From NCBI RefSeq assembly GCF_030685535.1, contig NZ_CP131601.1, forward strand, positions 1,426,001 to 1,490,000: a stretch of 64,000 nucleotides of DNA, written 5' to 3'. Shown here one piece after another: positions 48,406 to 57,556 of this stretch. The stretch comes from Photobacterium leiognathi. Its GTDB lineage: Bacteria > Pseudomonadota > Gammaproteobacteria > Enterobacterales > Vibrionaceae. A model generated the notes under the pieces. It was not told the origin of the DNA. It ran no database searches and worked only from the letters and a program-made list of their open reading frames with translations. Every line of letters starts with the position of its first letter. Position 1 is the stretch's first letter. Position numbers and translations under genes: made by a program.

Positions 48406-48675
48406 TATATACCCAAGTGACTTCTAGATGCCTGATTCAGAGCGAGGTCACTGAGTTGAATTCAAGGAAGACAACGAAGCGGAATAGCGGGCTCTTTCCA
48501 AGTTGTTTGACGCAGGAAGTCGGCTCAGTGACACGCTCCCAAAGGGCGAGCGTCCTTAGCTCTCAGACTTTGTTAGCGATTCTCAATGTAGAACCACTAT
48601 ATCTTCGAATCGTTGCCGCGCCTGAGAACTAAGGTCGTCTCGCTGAACATAGCATCTTGAAGTTACGAGGGTATA
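48406..48675 (+). repeat. About 270-base palindrome-ended repeat element, copy 1
   Basis: Begins TATATACCCAAGTGACTTC and ends with an imperfect inverted copy, GAAGTTACGAGGGTATA. The interior contains TTCAAGGAAGACAACGAAG, TCTTTCCAAGTTG and CTCCCAAAGGGCGAG, all shared with copy 2 in reverse orientation. No credible coding sequence. It looks like a non-autonomous miniature element or an old structural repeat. It fills the space after the FUSC gene. Confidence 0.75.
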
Positions 48676-48722
48676 AACAATGAAGGGTTATACAGCCCAA
48701 ATAATGAGCTGTATAAAAAGAA

Positions 48723-49088
48723 TTAAGCTGATTGTAGCAGTAGTTGACCAAGATAATTCATGGTGAAAGCCGCATCTTGCGCTGCTGTATTGACTTTTTT
48801 GATGTATTTTTCTGCACGCTCAGGATCATCTTTCAGGCTTAGCTTGATCTTATTGACCATTTGCTCTGCCATTTCAGTTTTCTGCTTACAGTCATTAAAC
48901 AGCGCTGAAATGAAAGAAATCTCAATTTCTCCGCCTTTTGCGAATAACTCAGCTGCAATGTTGTAAACCGTATGGAATTTATTAGCAGCGTCTTTCTTGC
49001 CGTCTTGAACTTCGGTCGCCCATTCGGTTGACCATGTTTTAAAAATGGCGGCAATCTGTGGGTTAGCGGTGATTTTGATTTGTTGCAT
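48723..49088 (-). CDS. Small helical protein of unknown function
   Basis: Soluble, Lys/Ala-rich, mostly helical protein of 121 residues with no signal peptide: it starts MQQIKITANPQIAAIFKTWS and contains KIKLSLKDDPERAEKYIKKV. Not recognised. The start has AGGAATT ahead of the ATG. Single gene between the repeat element and the 49381 gene, which is divergent. Confidence 0.6.
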   Translation of the reverse strand: MQQIKITANPQIAAIFKTWSTEWATEVQDGKKDAANKFHTVYNIAAELFAKGGEIEISFISALFNDCKQKTEMAEQMVNKIKLSLKDDPERAEKYIKKVNTAAQDAAFTMNYLGQLLLQSA

Positions 49089-49380
49089 TTTTCAATTCCT
49101 AGCGTTATTCGATGAGGCATAGTAATTCAGCTTAATGGTGGATTAAAGCCTTTCTTAAAGAAAACAAATAGCCGTAGTTAATTACGCTGTCATTTGCGGT
49201 TTTCTTAATCATTTTTATGGTTGAAAAGCCAAATATAATAGATTTAGTTCACATTATTGATTTGAAGTTGCACTTTATTGTCGTTTGTATTGCGAAAAAG
49301 CTTGCTTGCGACACTGTAACGTTTTAGCTTGGTTATAGCCGATAATTTTACGTTAACTGGCTGATGCTAAGGAGGAACTT
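49089..49380. other. Divergent intergenic region, nothing recognised
   Basis: 292 AT-rich bases between two divergent small genes; promoters are presumed, no clear element seen. Confidence 0.45.
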
Positions 49381-49662
49381 ATGATTAAAGTGAACTTCGA
49401 TTTAGCGAAAACTGCATACGATAAAGTACTGAAATACCCTTATGGAGGTGAATTAGAACAACATGAATATTTGGCACTAAGGGTTTTCCGTTGGGATCTT
49501 GCCCGTGCTGGTATGCAAATCGATCGTGCCTTTGATTTACGATTAAAAAGGTGTGGCTATCGAAATATAGCAACACAACCCGCTAAAGCGCATCGTCCTC
49601 TTCCTGTCTGTGTTATTGAGAAGATGAGTGATGCCTGGAAATTTCAAAACGGTTATATGTAA
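49381..49662 (+). CDS. Small basic protein of unknown function
   Basis: Protein of 93 residues, rich in Arg, Lys and aromatic residues, no membrane helix. Strong Shine-Dalgarno AAGGAGG six bases before the ATG. Contains YGGELEQHEYLALRVFRWDL and a Pro/His segment AKAHRPLPVCV. Not recognised. It ends just before a good terminator, so it is a real single-gene unit. Confidence 0.62.
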   Translation: MIKVNFDLAKTAYDKVLKYPYGGELEQHEYLALRVFRWDLARAGMQIDRAFDLRLKRCGYRNIATQPAKAHRPLPVCVIEKMSDAWKFQNGYM

Positions 49663-49683
49663 TGTTTAACTCCCACCAATAGC

Positions 49684-49715
49684 GGCTAAAGAAATGAACT
49701 TTCTTTAGCCCTTTT
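49684..49715 (+). terminator. Terminator of the small basic protein gene
   Basis: Perfect stem GGCTAAAGAAA/TTTCTTTAGCC followed by CTTTTT. Confidence 0.8.
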
Positions 49716-49769
49716 TCGTATTGGCAGTAATCTATTTATAAATACACTTCTAAAGATACGGGAAATGTT

Positions 49770-50351
49770 ATGTCAGCCTCTTTTTCGCTTGCACCCTATT
49801 TTCGCCACTTAATTTTTTTCCATTTTATGTTTTTAGTATTAGCTATCCCATTAGTAGCTAAAGCAAACACTTGCCCCAGTATTTATCAATACTCTATGAA
49901 GAAGCTCGACAGTACTGAAAGCTATGATTTTTGTCAGCAACTCAATAACAAAGTAGTACTGTTTGTGAATACCGCAAGCCAATGTGGATTCACGCCGCAA
50001 TTTAAGCAGCTTGAAACGCTGTACCAAGAATATAAAGATCAAGGCTTGATGGTCGTAGGGTTTCCTTCAAATGACTTTATGCAAGATAGAGGGACAGAAA
50101 AGCAAATAGCCAAAGTGTGTTATAGCAACTACGGTGTTACTTTTCCGATGATGGAAAAATCGAAAGTATTGGGCAGTGATGCTAATCCCATCTACAAAAC
50201 ATTAGCAATTCAATCAGGTAAACCTGTTGGCTGGAATTTCCAAAAGTATCTGGTGAATAAGAAAGGAGAGGTAATTGCAGTGTTTCCTTCGAATATGTCG
50301 CCGCTGGCGAATGACATCACATCCGTCATCGTTACCCAATTAAAACAATGA
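49770..50351 (+). CDS. Periplasmic glutathione-peroxidase-family protein
   Basis: Protein of 193 residues with an N-terminal signal (hydrophobic to about residue 30, ending LVAKA), so probably periplasmic, unlike most bacterial relatives. Peroxidatic Cys in NTASQCGFTPQF, second Cys in KVCYSNYGVTFPM, and the Trp-Asn pair in WNFQKYLV. The usual catalytic Gln (in FPCNQF) is replaced: here FPSNDFMQDRG. It likely reduces peroxides with thioredoxin-like partners rather than glutathione. Substitution may lower or alter activity. Confidence 0.87.
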   Translation: MSASFSLAPYFRHLIFFHFMFLVLAIPLVAKANTCPSIYQYSMKKLDSTESYDFCQQLNNKVVLFVNTASQCGFTPQFKQLETLYQEYKDQGLMVVGFPSNDFMQDRGTEKQIAKVCYSNYGVTFPMMEKSKVLGSDANPIYKTLAIQSGKPVGWNFQKYLVNKKGEVIAVFPSNMSPLANDITSVIVTQLKQ

Positions 50352-50363
50352 TTTTTGATATAA

Positions 50364-50398
50364 AAAAAGCCAGTAGGGGAAACCCATACTGGCTTTTT
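50364..50398. terminator. Convergent terminator
   Basis: Perfect 12-base-pair stem AAAAAGCCAGTA with complement and further GGG/CCC pairing inside; T runs on both strands. Confidence 0.85.
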
Positions 50399-50412
50399 AG
50401 CATTAACTAAGG

Positions 50413-51915
50413 TTAGTTAGCGAAACTATTACCGTTCTTACGGCGCGCCTTAGCAATGGTTTCCGGGTGCCATGCACCTTCAATATCTTCAAGCTCAGGG
50501 AACTTGGAGCGATCAAATTCTGGCGTCTTACCTTGCTTAAGTTGGTGCTCATAATCTTTGATTACACGAATTGCCAACTTAGATAAGAAAATTAACGCAA
50601 CGATATTAACGAAAGCCATTAGTCCCATTGACGCATCAGCAAGGTTCCATACAACTGGTAGAGAAGCAACTGAACCAAACATTACCATTGCTAGTACACA
50701 TAGACGGAAAATCATAAGACCTTTCTTGGTGTTACCATTCAGGAACATGATGTTTGTCTCTGCATACGAGTAGTTTGCAATGATTGATGAGAAACAGAAT
50801 AACAAGATAGCTGCTGCAATGAAGTATGTTGTCCATCCACCTAGCTCGTGTGATAGAGCGGTTTGTAGCAAGCTAATACCTTTACCTGCATCTGGCATAT
50901 CCATCACACCAGAAAGCATGATCATTGCAGCAGATGCTGTACAGATAACGATAGTGTCAACAAATACACCTAGCATTTGTACAAAACCTTGTGATGCAGG
51001 GTGGTTAGGATTTGGTGTCGCACTTGCTGCGATGTTAGCAGCAGAGCCCATACCCGCTTCGTTTGAGAACAAACCACGAGCAATACCAGTTTGCATTGCT
51101 TGAGAAATGGTAAATGCTACACCACCTGCTGCTGCTTCTTGCCAACCAAACGCGCTTTTCACAATCAGAGAAAGCACGGCAGGTAACTCAGTAATGTTCA
51201 TAAGTACAATCACGATAGCAATTGCTAAGTAGCCAACAGCCATGATTGGAACAATTTTCGCAGAAGCTGAAGCAACGCGTTTTAGTCCACCCATAATGAA
51301 AAACGCAGAGCAGATAACGATAACGATACCTTGCGTTGTTTCATTAAATCCGAAAGAGTGGTGTAGTGCATCCGTAATTGTATTTGCTTGGACAGCATTG
51401 AAAACGAAACCGAAAGCAATGATTAAACAAACTGAGAATAGGGTACCCATCCAGCGCTTGCCTAAGCCTTTTTCCATGTAATATGCAGGGCCGCCGCGGT
51501 ATTGACCATCAACATCTTTTACTTTGTAAACTTGCGCAAGGGTTGATTCAATGAAGGCTGTTGCCATACCGAATAATGCAATAACCCACATCCAGAAGAT
51601 TGCACCAGGGCCACCAACACTTAATGCAACAGCGATACCCGCCATGTTACCTGTACCCACACGTGCAGCCATTGAAGTACAGAATACTTGATATGAGCTG
51701 ATGCCGTTTTCTAAATCACGACCACTTTTTAATACATCAATAGCATGACGGAATTGACGAATTTGGATAAAACCTAAACGTAGTGAGAAATAAATACCTA
51801 CACCGACGAGTAAGTAAACCAGAACGTGTCCCCATAGTACGCCATTAATTGAACCTATGACTGCTAACAAACTATCATTGATAGTTGTGAGCAAATTTTC
51901 ATTCGTAGAATTCAT
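50413..51915 (-). CDS. Second sodium:alanine symporter (AGCS family)
   Basis: Transporter of 500 residues, paralogue of the one at 33642 but with N- and C-terminal extensions. Signatures LRLGFIQIRQFRHAIDVL, GTGNMAGIAVALSVGGPGAIFWMW, GGPAYYMEKGLGKRWMG and GIARGLFSNEAGMGSAAN. Start at 51915 with AGGA seven bases ahead; the in-frame TTG upstream overlaps this Shine-Dalgarno. No glycine riboswitch in its leader, so it is controlled differently from the first copy. Confidence 0.92.
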   Translation of the reverse strand: MNSTNENLLTTINDSLLAVIGSINGVLWGHVLVYLLVGVGIYFSLRLGFIQIRQFRHAIDVLKSGRDLENGISSYQVFCTSMAARVGTGNMAGIAVALSVGGPGAIFWMWVIALFGMATAFIESTLAQVYKVKDVDGQYRGGPAYYMEKGLGKRWMGTLFSVCLIIAFGFVFNAVQANTITDALHHSFGFNETTQGIVIVICSAFFIMGGLKRVASASAKIVPIMAVGYLAIAIVIVLMNITELPAVLSLIVKSAFGWQEAAAGGVAFTISQAMQTGIARGLFSNEAGMGSAANIAASATPNPNHPASQGFVQMLGVFVDTIVICTASAAMIMLSGVMDMPDAGKGISLLQTALSHELGGWTTYFIAAAILLFCFSSIIANYSYAETNIMFLNGNTKKGLMIFRLCVLAMVMFGSVASLPVVWNLADASMGLMAFVNIVALIFLSKLAIRVIKDYEHQLKQGKTPEFDRSKFPELEDIEGAWHPETIAKARRKNGNSFAN

Positions 51916-52445
51916 AATTTTTCCTGTCAATAAAACTTAATCATCAATAATCAAGTGAATAGGGGTATTCATTCTTAGTGAAAATCCCAAGCTATCGGTT
52001 TGTATGATGATATTTTTTATAATTAATATTTGAATGAATATTCTTTAATGAACATATCACAACCATCTAACATCTAACCGACTTAATTGCTCTAAAGGCG
52101 ATGCAAGGTAGCACGAATCACTAAAATTCCAAGCGGACTTATATCACAAAAAAAGAATCAATTCCATGTAACACGTTACATTTTGAGTGTGGGTTTTATA
52201 TTTTATTGTTTTTATTCAATGGTTTATGTTTTTTGTTTTGTCATGAGTGTTAAGTATCAAATAAACACTGTGCATTATCATAATATAAGAATCTTAACGT
52301 AAATTTAACATATATGATGGGTTATTATTCTTTTAAAAGGAGAGAGGATTCTAATTGTAAACGGAGAAAACGTATTCTTTTAAAGTATGCGTGAATAAAA
52401 CACACACTTTTATGAATGGCGTTTTTTTAATATATACTGATATAA
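51916..52445. other. Long AT-rich leader region of the second symporter
   Basis: About 530 bases with no gene. TGTAACACGTTACA at 52167-52180 is a palindrome with six-base arms and could be an operator. Otherwise only AT-rich sequence is seen. Confidence 0.4.
52167..52180. promoter_or_regulatory. Palindrome TGTAAC-AC-GTTACA, possible operator
   Basis: Perfect six-base arms around AC, 250 bases before the symporter start. Shape resembles LacI/GntR-type operators; the binding protein is unknown. Confidence 0.3.
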
Positions 52446-52474
52446 AAAAGGGATAAGTATGACTTATCCCTTTT
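52446..52474 (-). terminator. Terminator of the RNase T2 gene
   Basis: Perfect 13-base-pair stem AAAAGGGATAAGT with complement, three-base loop, T6 on the minus strand. Confidence 0.82.
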
Positions 52475-52501
52475 AATTACGGTTACATATATCTACGCGT
52501 A

Positions 52502-53515
52502 TTATTTACCGGAATCTTCGATATATATTTTCTTATGGCAGTTACCATAGAAAGGACGACCTTTTGGACCTGCTTTTAATAGATCTACAATTGGTTTACT
52601 TAGATCGATGTCTTTGCCTAGGTTAAGGCGTACTTCATTTAAATACTTACCTTGAGTACAGGCTAAACTAATACGATCAACCGCATCACTACCAAATTTC
52701 GAGGTTAATTGCTTTTTAAAGCTAGAAACTGAAACGTTGCGACCAATATTGTCTTTAATAAATTGACCGATCGGTGAGGCATCAACCTTTTCAACTAATT
52801 TTGTCGCAGTTAGGAAATAATCATCAGCATTACGTGTCTGACAAGTACCGTGTTTTTTCCACTCATATTCACCAAATTTTGTTTGGTAGTAAAAATTAGG
52901 CATCCAAGGTGCAATTTCTTTAATCGTACTACGTGATAAATCCAAACGCGCGTAACGATCACAGTAACCATAAGAAGTGCCGCAACTCGCTTTGTTTAGC
53001 TATAAGCCGTGCAGCGTTAGGTTGGTGATTTTTAACTTACCATCATTAATAGCGTTACATTCAGGCTTAGTTCCTTTGTAACTAAAATGCTCACAAAAAC
53101 CCGGCTGCCAGGTAAGTGCTAATACATAGGAATCGAAGTCACCGACAGTGCTACAACTTTTACGAGAGTTACTGTAACGATTATCTTGCTTTTTTGTTGG
53201 TTCAGAAATCGTTTGGTTAAGGTTAACCGTACCACAGTCTTTATTTACCCAACGCATCGCTGGCTGAGCACCTGGCACAAGAATATGTACCCAACGGTAA
53301 TCACGCTCGTTAAGCGCTTTTACTTGATATTGTTTGCCAACGACCAGTTTAGTGTCGTCTGGATTGGTTTGTTTGCGAAAAGATTGGAAGGCTTCGCAAC
53401 TCTGTGATGCAGTAAAACCACCAGAGGTAGCAATAGAAGCATAAGAGCTAAAACTAGATAAAGAGAAAAGTGTACCTAAGCACAGTGCCGCTAGTGTTTG
53501 TTGATAATTACGCAC
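52502..53515 (-). pseudogene. Secreted RNase T2 family ribonuclease interrupted by in-frame TAG
   Basis: Signal peptide (about 1-26), an N-terminal extension of about 95 residues, then the RNase T2 fold. YVLALTWQPGFCEH and LTLHGL form the first catalytic block; the frame meets TAG at 53002-53000 and resumes in the same frame LNKASCGTSYGYCDRYARLDLS, the second block EYEWKKHGTCQ and a Cys-rich end (YGNCHKK). The family motif is HGLWP: here TTA TAG CTA AAC stands where TTA TGG CCA AAC would read LWPN. Undamaged length 337 residues. The enzyme would degrade RNA in the periplasm or outside. As written, the catalytic His of block one remains but block two is lost. Confidence 0.88.
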
Positions 53516-54065
53516 AGTTATACCTATAACAAGGATGATATGGCGCTAACTATAGTCTATTCCTAAATAAAATTTAATAGCCGCTTTAGTTAGTAGCGGT
53601 GAAAAGTGCCTGATTAAGTCGCTGATAATAGGTGAGTAAACCATAATTGAAACATTATGATAGTGATTAATTGAAACTGTGATTAGGGTTATAAATATGA
53701 CTCATGAGGCATTATTAAGAGTATTTTTTTTGTAAACTCTTCCTGAAATGTACGTTAACTGTGTTTATTAAAGAAAAATTTACATAATTATGTATTCACA
53801 ATACTGACAACAGAGAGTACTATCTACAAAGTAATACTCCCTGTTATACGAAGTTGTAAAATTCAATTATAATTATAGAATCAGACTTTCTTGGTGATTA
53901 ACTAATTGTTTTTTGCAGTTATCGACCCCAGCATCCTTTGGGGGCGTTAATTTCATTAAGACTAAAAATGTAGAAACTAATGGAAGCAACTATGTTCATT
54001 AGTGATGTTACGAATAGATGATACGGTCCCATACCGTAACTAGTTTTGTGTCCTCGAGGTAATTA
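53516..54065. other. Long intergenic region with small inverted repeats
   Basis: 550 bases without a convincing gene. Contains hairpins GCCGCT/AGCGG near 53580-53607 and CCCCA/TTGGGG near 53926-53943, and the inverted repeat at 54022. It could hold a small RNA, but no promoter-terminator pair was established. Confidence 0.4.
54022..54038. promoter_or_regulatory. Inverted repeat TACGGT-CCCAT-ACCGTA ahead of the 54066 gene
   Basis: Perfect six-base arms, 28 bases before the ATG; either an operator or a hairpin in the leader next to the Shine-Dalgarno CGAGGT. Confidence 0.4.
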
Positions 54066-54371
54066 ATGGATAGTTTCGCAGCAGCAGAAAAAGCGCTGAG
54101 TGCAATGTTAAAAAGTGTGGAAGAGACGGGTGTTGTTAAAGAAGCACGTGTTGACTACAGACAAATATTAATTGATTTTGCTGATGAAGTCCCAGGTCGT
54201 CAAAAAGCTGTAATTAAAAGAATCCCGCTTCAAAAAATAAATAACCTTATTGCTGTTCTGCATGAATTCAAACAAGAATCTCGCCACACTCGCATGATCG
54301 AAATCCTAGCTATGATGGAAAAAGATGGCGTATCTCCATACGATCTATTAGACGAAGACGATGTAGAATAG
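54066..54371 (+). CDS. Small acidic helical protein of unknown function
   Basis: Protein of 101 residues, helical and charged, ending in DLLDEDDVE. The stretch MIEILAMMEKDGVSPYDLL faintly recalls the linker of H-NS-type proteins (ML..DGI.P.ELL), but there is no H-NS DNA-binding domain. Start with GAGGTAATTA ahead. Isolated between two long gene-free stretches, which, with its inverted repeat, suggests a tightly controlled product. Function unknown. Confidence 0.6.
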   Translation: MDSFAAAEKALSAMLKSVEETGVVKEARVDYRQILIDFADEVPGRQKAVIKRIPLQKINNLIAVLHEFKQESRHTRMIEILAMMEKDGVSPYDLLDEDDVE

Positions 54372-54861
54372 ATTATATAAAGCAATTTATTGGTTAAAAC
54401 ATATTGATGATTAATCCCAGAGAATATTCAACATGGTTTGTATTCTATGGCTTAATATTAAATTTTATTTTGCATTCATAATAGGTTGCTATTATTACTT
54501 CATAATACTGACGTATACAGAGTCATATCTAATTAAGCTCTGTATACGCTAGTTCTGAGTTTAAATATTACTGTGGAAATATAGTTGTGTGTCAGTGACG
54601 TTAAATTCGATTAACTTGATTAACTATCTGAATAATCATGTTCCATTTTGAATAGATAACGCATTGTATTTGTTGTCATATCTATTTGCTTATCCAGAGC
54701 TTGTATCAATCAAGCACTATTTCTCTCCTATAACAGCTAATCGTTTGATTGAAAAATAGAAATGACAGGGCATTTTATTGCTCTTTTTTATTTCGACAAT
54801 TCTATTCTATAAATATTAAAAGTAATAAATACCTTAAAAACTGTTTTTATTGCGGATAGTG
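54372..54861. other. Gene-free AT-rich region
   Basis: 490 bases between the 54066 gene and repeat copy 2; nothing recognised. Confidence 0.5.
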
Positions 54862-55130
54862 TATACCCAAGCCACTTTAAGTTACTAGATTCATCGAGAA
54901 TACCTTGGTTTGTTGGCTAGGAGATGATTTAAAGATTTAGTGGTTCTAAATCAAAAATTATCGACAACGCATACAAGCCAAGATAACTCACCCTTTGGGA
55001 ACATGTCACAGTGCCGATTTCTGTGTCACGCAACTTGGAAATAGACAACTATTACGCTTAGTTGCTTTCCTTGAACTCGCTGTTGTGACAATGTTCTGAA
55101 TCCTGTAACTTGAAGTAACTTGGGTATATA
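54862..55130 (-). repeat. About 270-base palindrome-ended repeat element, copy 2
   Basis: Reverse orientation relative to copy 1. Its ends match as inverted repeats at 21 of the outer 24 bases, starting TATACCCAAG. Interior blocks shared with copy 1 include TTCAAGGAAAGCAAC, TTTCCAAGTTG, GTGACA and TTCCCAAAGGGTGAG (read on the minus strand). It lies about 70 bases upstream of the ABC transporter start and may carry regulatory sequence into that promoter region. Confidence 0.75.
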
Positions 55131-55199
55131 GTTTTTGTCGTTACTCTTTGATGAGTAAACAAAATAATAGAGAAGCCGATATTGCTAAAGGAAGCGTTC

Positions 55200-56075
55200 G
55201 TGAAAAATAATAATGTAGAGATCACATTCATCTCTGCTCAACATATCAGTAAATCATATCAAGAGAATACAGCATTAACTGATGTCTCATTTGAGCTCAA
55301 ATCAGGCCAAGTTATGGGTTTACTGGGACATAATGGAGCAGGTAAGTCAACGCTGATCAAGTCCATGTTAGGGATGCACTCATATAAAGGTGAGTTAAGT
55401 ATTTTCGGTTTATCACCACAACAAGATAGAGCTAAAATTGTTGAGCGTCTTGGCTATATTTCAGATGTGGCTGTTTTACCTGAATGGATGACAGTGAAAC
55501 AAGTGATGAAATATGTGCAAGGTGTTCATCCTCGTTATGATCAAAATAAGATGGATCGCTATTTTGCACAAACTAATATTCAGCTGAAATCAAAAATTGC
55601 AGCGCTTTCTAAAGGCATGAAAGTACAGCTTCATCTTGCTTTAGTCATGGCGACTGACGTTAATGTTTTAATTTTGGATGAGCCAACATTGGGGCTCGAT
55701 CTTATGTATCGTGAAACATTTTACAGTTATTTAATGGAATGGTTTCATGATGGCGAACGTTCGCTAATTATTGCCAGTCATGAAGTAGATGAAATTGCTC
55801 ATATGCTGACAGATGTATTGGTACTTAAGCAGGGACGTGCAGTATTACAAGGTCGTTTGGATGATCTGTCTCAGCGTTATAATGTGCTATCCGTTGATAA
55901 TCAACAACTCGACCAAGCAATGCGTTTGAAGCCAATCAGTTGTAAGCAAGGATTAGGTCAACATCGTTTGTTATTTGAAAATATCTCTGAAGCTGAATTG
56001 AGTATGTTAGGAACAGTAACGAAGCCAAGCCTTGCTGACATCTTTATTGCAAAGCAACAACAGGAGGCGTTATGA
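55200..56075 (+). CDS. ABC transporter ATP-binding protein (ABC-2 exporter type)
   Basis: ATPase of 291 residues. Walker A GLLGHNGAGKST, signature in IAALSKGMKVQLHLALVMA (LSKGM rather than LSGG), Walker B VLILDEPTLGLD, H-loop SHEVDEIAHML, and a C-terminal extension of about 90 residues. The degenerate signature is common in GntR-linked, YtrB-like bacterial exporters. GTG start at 55200 with AAAGGA seven bases before. The permease gene overlaps its stop. Substrate unknown; no GntR regulator is adjacent. Confidence 0.88.
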   Translation: MKNNNVEITFISAQHISKSYQENTALTDVSFELKSGQVMGLLGHNGAGKSTLIKSMLGMHSYKGELSIFGLSPQQDRAKIVERLGYISDVAVLPEWMTVKQVMKYVQGVHPRYDQNKMDRYFAQTNIQLKSKIAALSKGMKVQLHLALVMATDVNVLILDEPTLGLDLMYRETFYSYLMEWFHDGERSLIIASHEVDEIAHMLTDVLVLKQGRAVLQGRLDDLSQRYNVLSVDNQQLDQAMRLKPISCKQGLGQHRLLFENISEAELSMLGTVTKPSLADIFIAKQQQEAL

Positions 56076-56908
56076 GCCAGATAAGAACGCTTCTTGCTAA
56101 AGAATTGCTAGAGCATAAAATTGTTACTCGTTTACCACTGTTTTTAGCGATTTTCGCTATTATCAATATAAGCTTGATTATCAGTAATACCGGAAATTTC
56201 TCGTTCAATATTCAATCTTCAGGATTAGAAAGTTGGACGCCAACGTTAACTGGGAGCGAGACATTTGCTGGTGTTATTGGATTAATCAACTTTCTTATCG
56301 CTGGGCTAGTGACACTGATTAGCTTTTTTACCTATACGGCAAGAACGTTAGCGAAAGAGAGAAAAGAAGGCAGCCTTGCTTTTTGGCATTCAATGCCAGT
56401 AACAGATAACAAAGCAATTGGCATGAAGCTGGTGTTTGCTTTAGTTGTCATTCCTGTGATCTCATCATTTTTACTGTTGTTTTCCGATCTTACAGTATGG
56501 ATTGTTGGTGAGTGGTTTGTGCCACAAAGCCTTTTAACGGAATATTCTGTCAATGGCATGGCGATTGTGCTGCATTATGGTGAGTTTATTTCAACAATGG
56601 CTGCAATGAGTCTAGCGCTATTGCCTGTTGCTTGTATTATTTTGTTTATTTCACAATTTAATGATCATCCATTAATTACGATTTTTGTAATTATTATTTT
56701 AATTAAAATAATGGGATCTTTTGTTTTTAATTCAACAGTAATTGGTGATTGGATAAGTCAAGTCAATAATCTGTCAATTAATATCTTATTGAGTAAAACA
56801 CCGTGGCTGACTTTGCTTAATATTGGAGTTCCTACTTTAATCGGACTATTTATTGTAACTGTAGGATTTTTCGTATTAATAGTAAGATATCGTTCAGGTA
56901 AAGGTTGA
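56072..56908 (+). CDS. ABC-2 type permease
   Basis: Protein of 278 residues with six membrane helices and a 45-residue outward loop after helix 1. The cytoplasmic text TARTLAKERKEGSLAFWHSMPV is the typical coupling region of ABC-2 permeases. Start overlaps the ATPase stop (ATGA): translational coupling. Together with the ATPase it forms a two-gene exporter. Confidence 0.85.
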   Translation: MSQIRTLLAKELLEHKIVTRLPLFLAIFAIINISLIISNTGNFSFNIQSSGLESWTPTLTGSETFAGVIGLINFLIAGLVTLISFFTYTARTLAKERKEGSLAFWHSMPVTDNKAIGMKLVFALVVIPVISSFLLLFSDLTVWIVGEWFVPQSLLTEYSVNGMAIVLHYGEFISTMAAMSLALLPVACIILFISQFNDHPLITIFVIIILIKIMGSFVFNSTVIGDWISQVNNLSINILLSKTPWLTLLNIGVPTLIGLFIVTVGFFVLIVRYRSGKG

Positions 56909-56923
56909 TTAATTGGAAATATA

Positions 56924-56953
56924 AAAAAAGGAGAGTTAATACTCTCCTTTTTT
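56924..56953 (+). terminator. Terminator of the ABC exporter operon
   Basis: Perfect 13-base-pair stem AAAAAAGGAGAGT with complement and loop TAAT, 15 bases after the stop. Confidence 0.85.
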
Positions 56954-57038
56954 ATACTGTTCACCCAAGCTAAGCCTATATTGTTTTTTTATCTATGCAC
57001 AATATGCATGAAGTGGATTAGCTGTGCTAACAATAAGG

Positions 57039-57242
57039 TTATGCTGCTGATACAGATTCAATGTATTTTACTTCGTTCTTATATTTACGCACGTTACGAG
57101 ATAATGTGCCTTTTGGAAGCTCGAAACGCTTTTCAGCTTCGTAGCTTGATAGGCCATCAAAAACAACTGCAGCTACTGCAACTCGTTGATTTTCTGATTT
57201 AAAAATACGTTGTGCGATGATCTGGTATTGAGAATTATTCAT
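57039..57242 (-). CDS. Small helix-turn-helix protein, TrfB/KorA-like
   Basis: Protein of 67 residues. The segment AVVFDGLSSYEAEKRFELPKGTLSRNVRKY fits an HTH in which the second helix is KGTLSRNVRK, similar to TrfB/KorA-type repressors, which usually come from plasmids. Such small proteins could autoregulate through their own promoter. No linked target is visible. Start with a weak AGAAG upstream. Followed by no clear terminator on its strand. Confidence 0.6.
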   Translation of the reverse strand: MNNSQYQIIAQRIFKSENQRVAVAAVVFDGLSSYEAEKRFELPKGTLSRNVRKYKNEVKYIESVSAA

Positions 57243-57513
57243 AACAACTTCTACTCTCTATTATTTAAATGTTTTATTGATGAGAGAATAAAATAACTCT
57301 CTCAATCATATTTACTTGTTATAAAGACAAGCAAACTAATGCTGTTAACAAGACAATAGCAATAGAAACCTTAACAGAAGATTAATAGAATAATCTTTAG
57401 CTATAAAAAATAGATATTGGTTCCTGTTTTCTTTGGAATTGTTAAGCTACTCAAATATAGATAACTATTTTATTTTGTATGATGTTATTTGTGGAATGTT
57501 AATTTCCATAAAT
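57243..57513. other. AT-rich intergenic region
   Basis: Upstream of the small HTH gene; very AT-rich and without a recognised element apart from the terminator at 57514. Confidence 0.45.
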
Positions 57514-57545
57514 AAAAGAGTGAGTATTACACTCACTCTTTTTTA
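57514..57545 (-). terminator. Terminator of the DUF2760-Hsp70 operon
   Basis: Perfect 12-base-pair stem AAAAGAGTGAGT with complement, five-base loop, T-rich on the minus strand, 12 bases after the last gene. Confidence 0.82.
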
Positions 57546-57556
57546 TTTATTGATAA

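Noticed and set aside
48417..48632. Reading frame inside repeat copy 1
   Set aside because: It lies entirely in a non-coding repeat whose other copy does not keep the frame.
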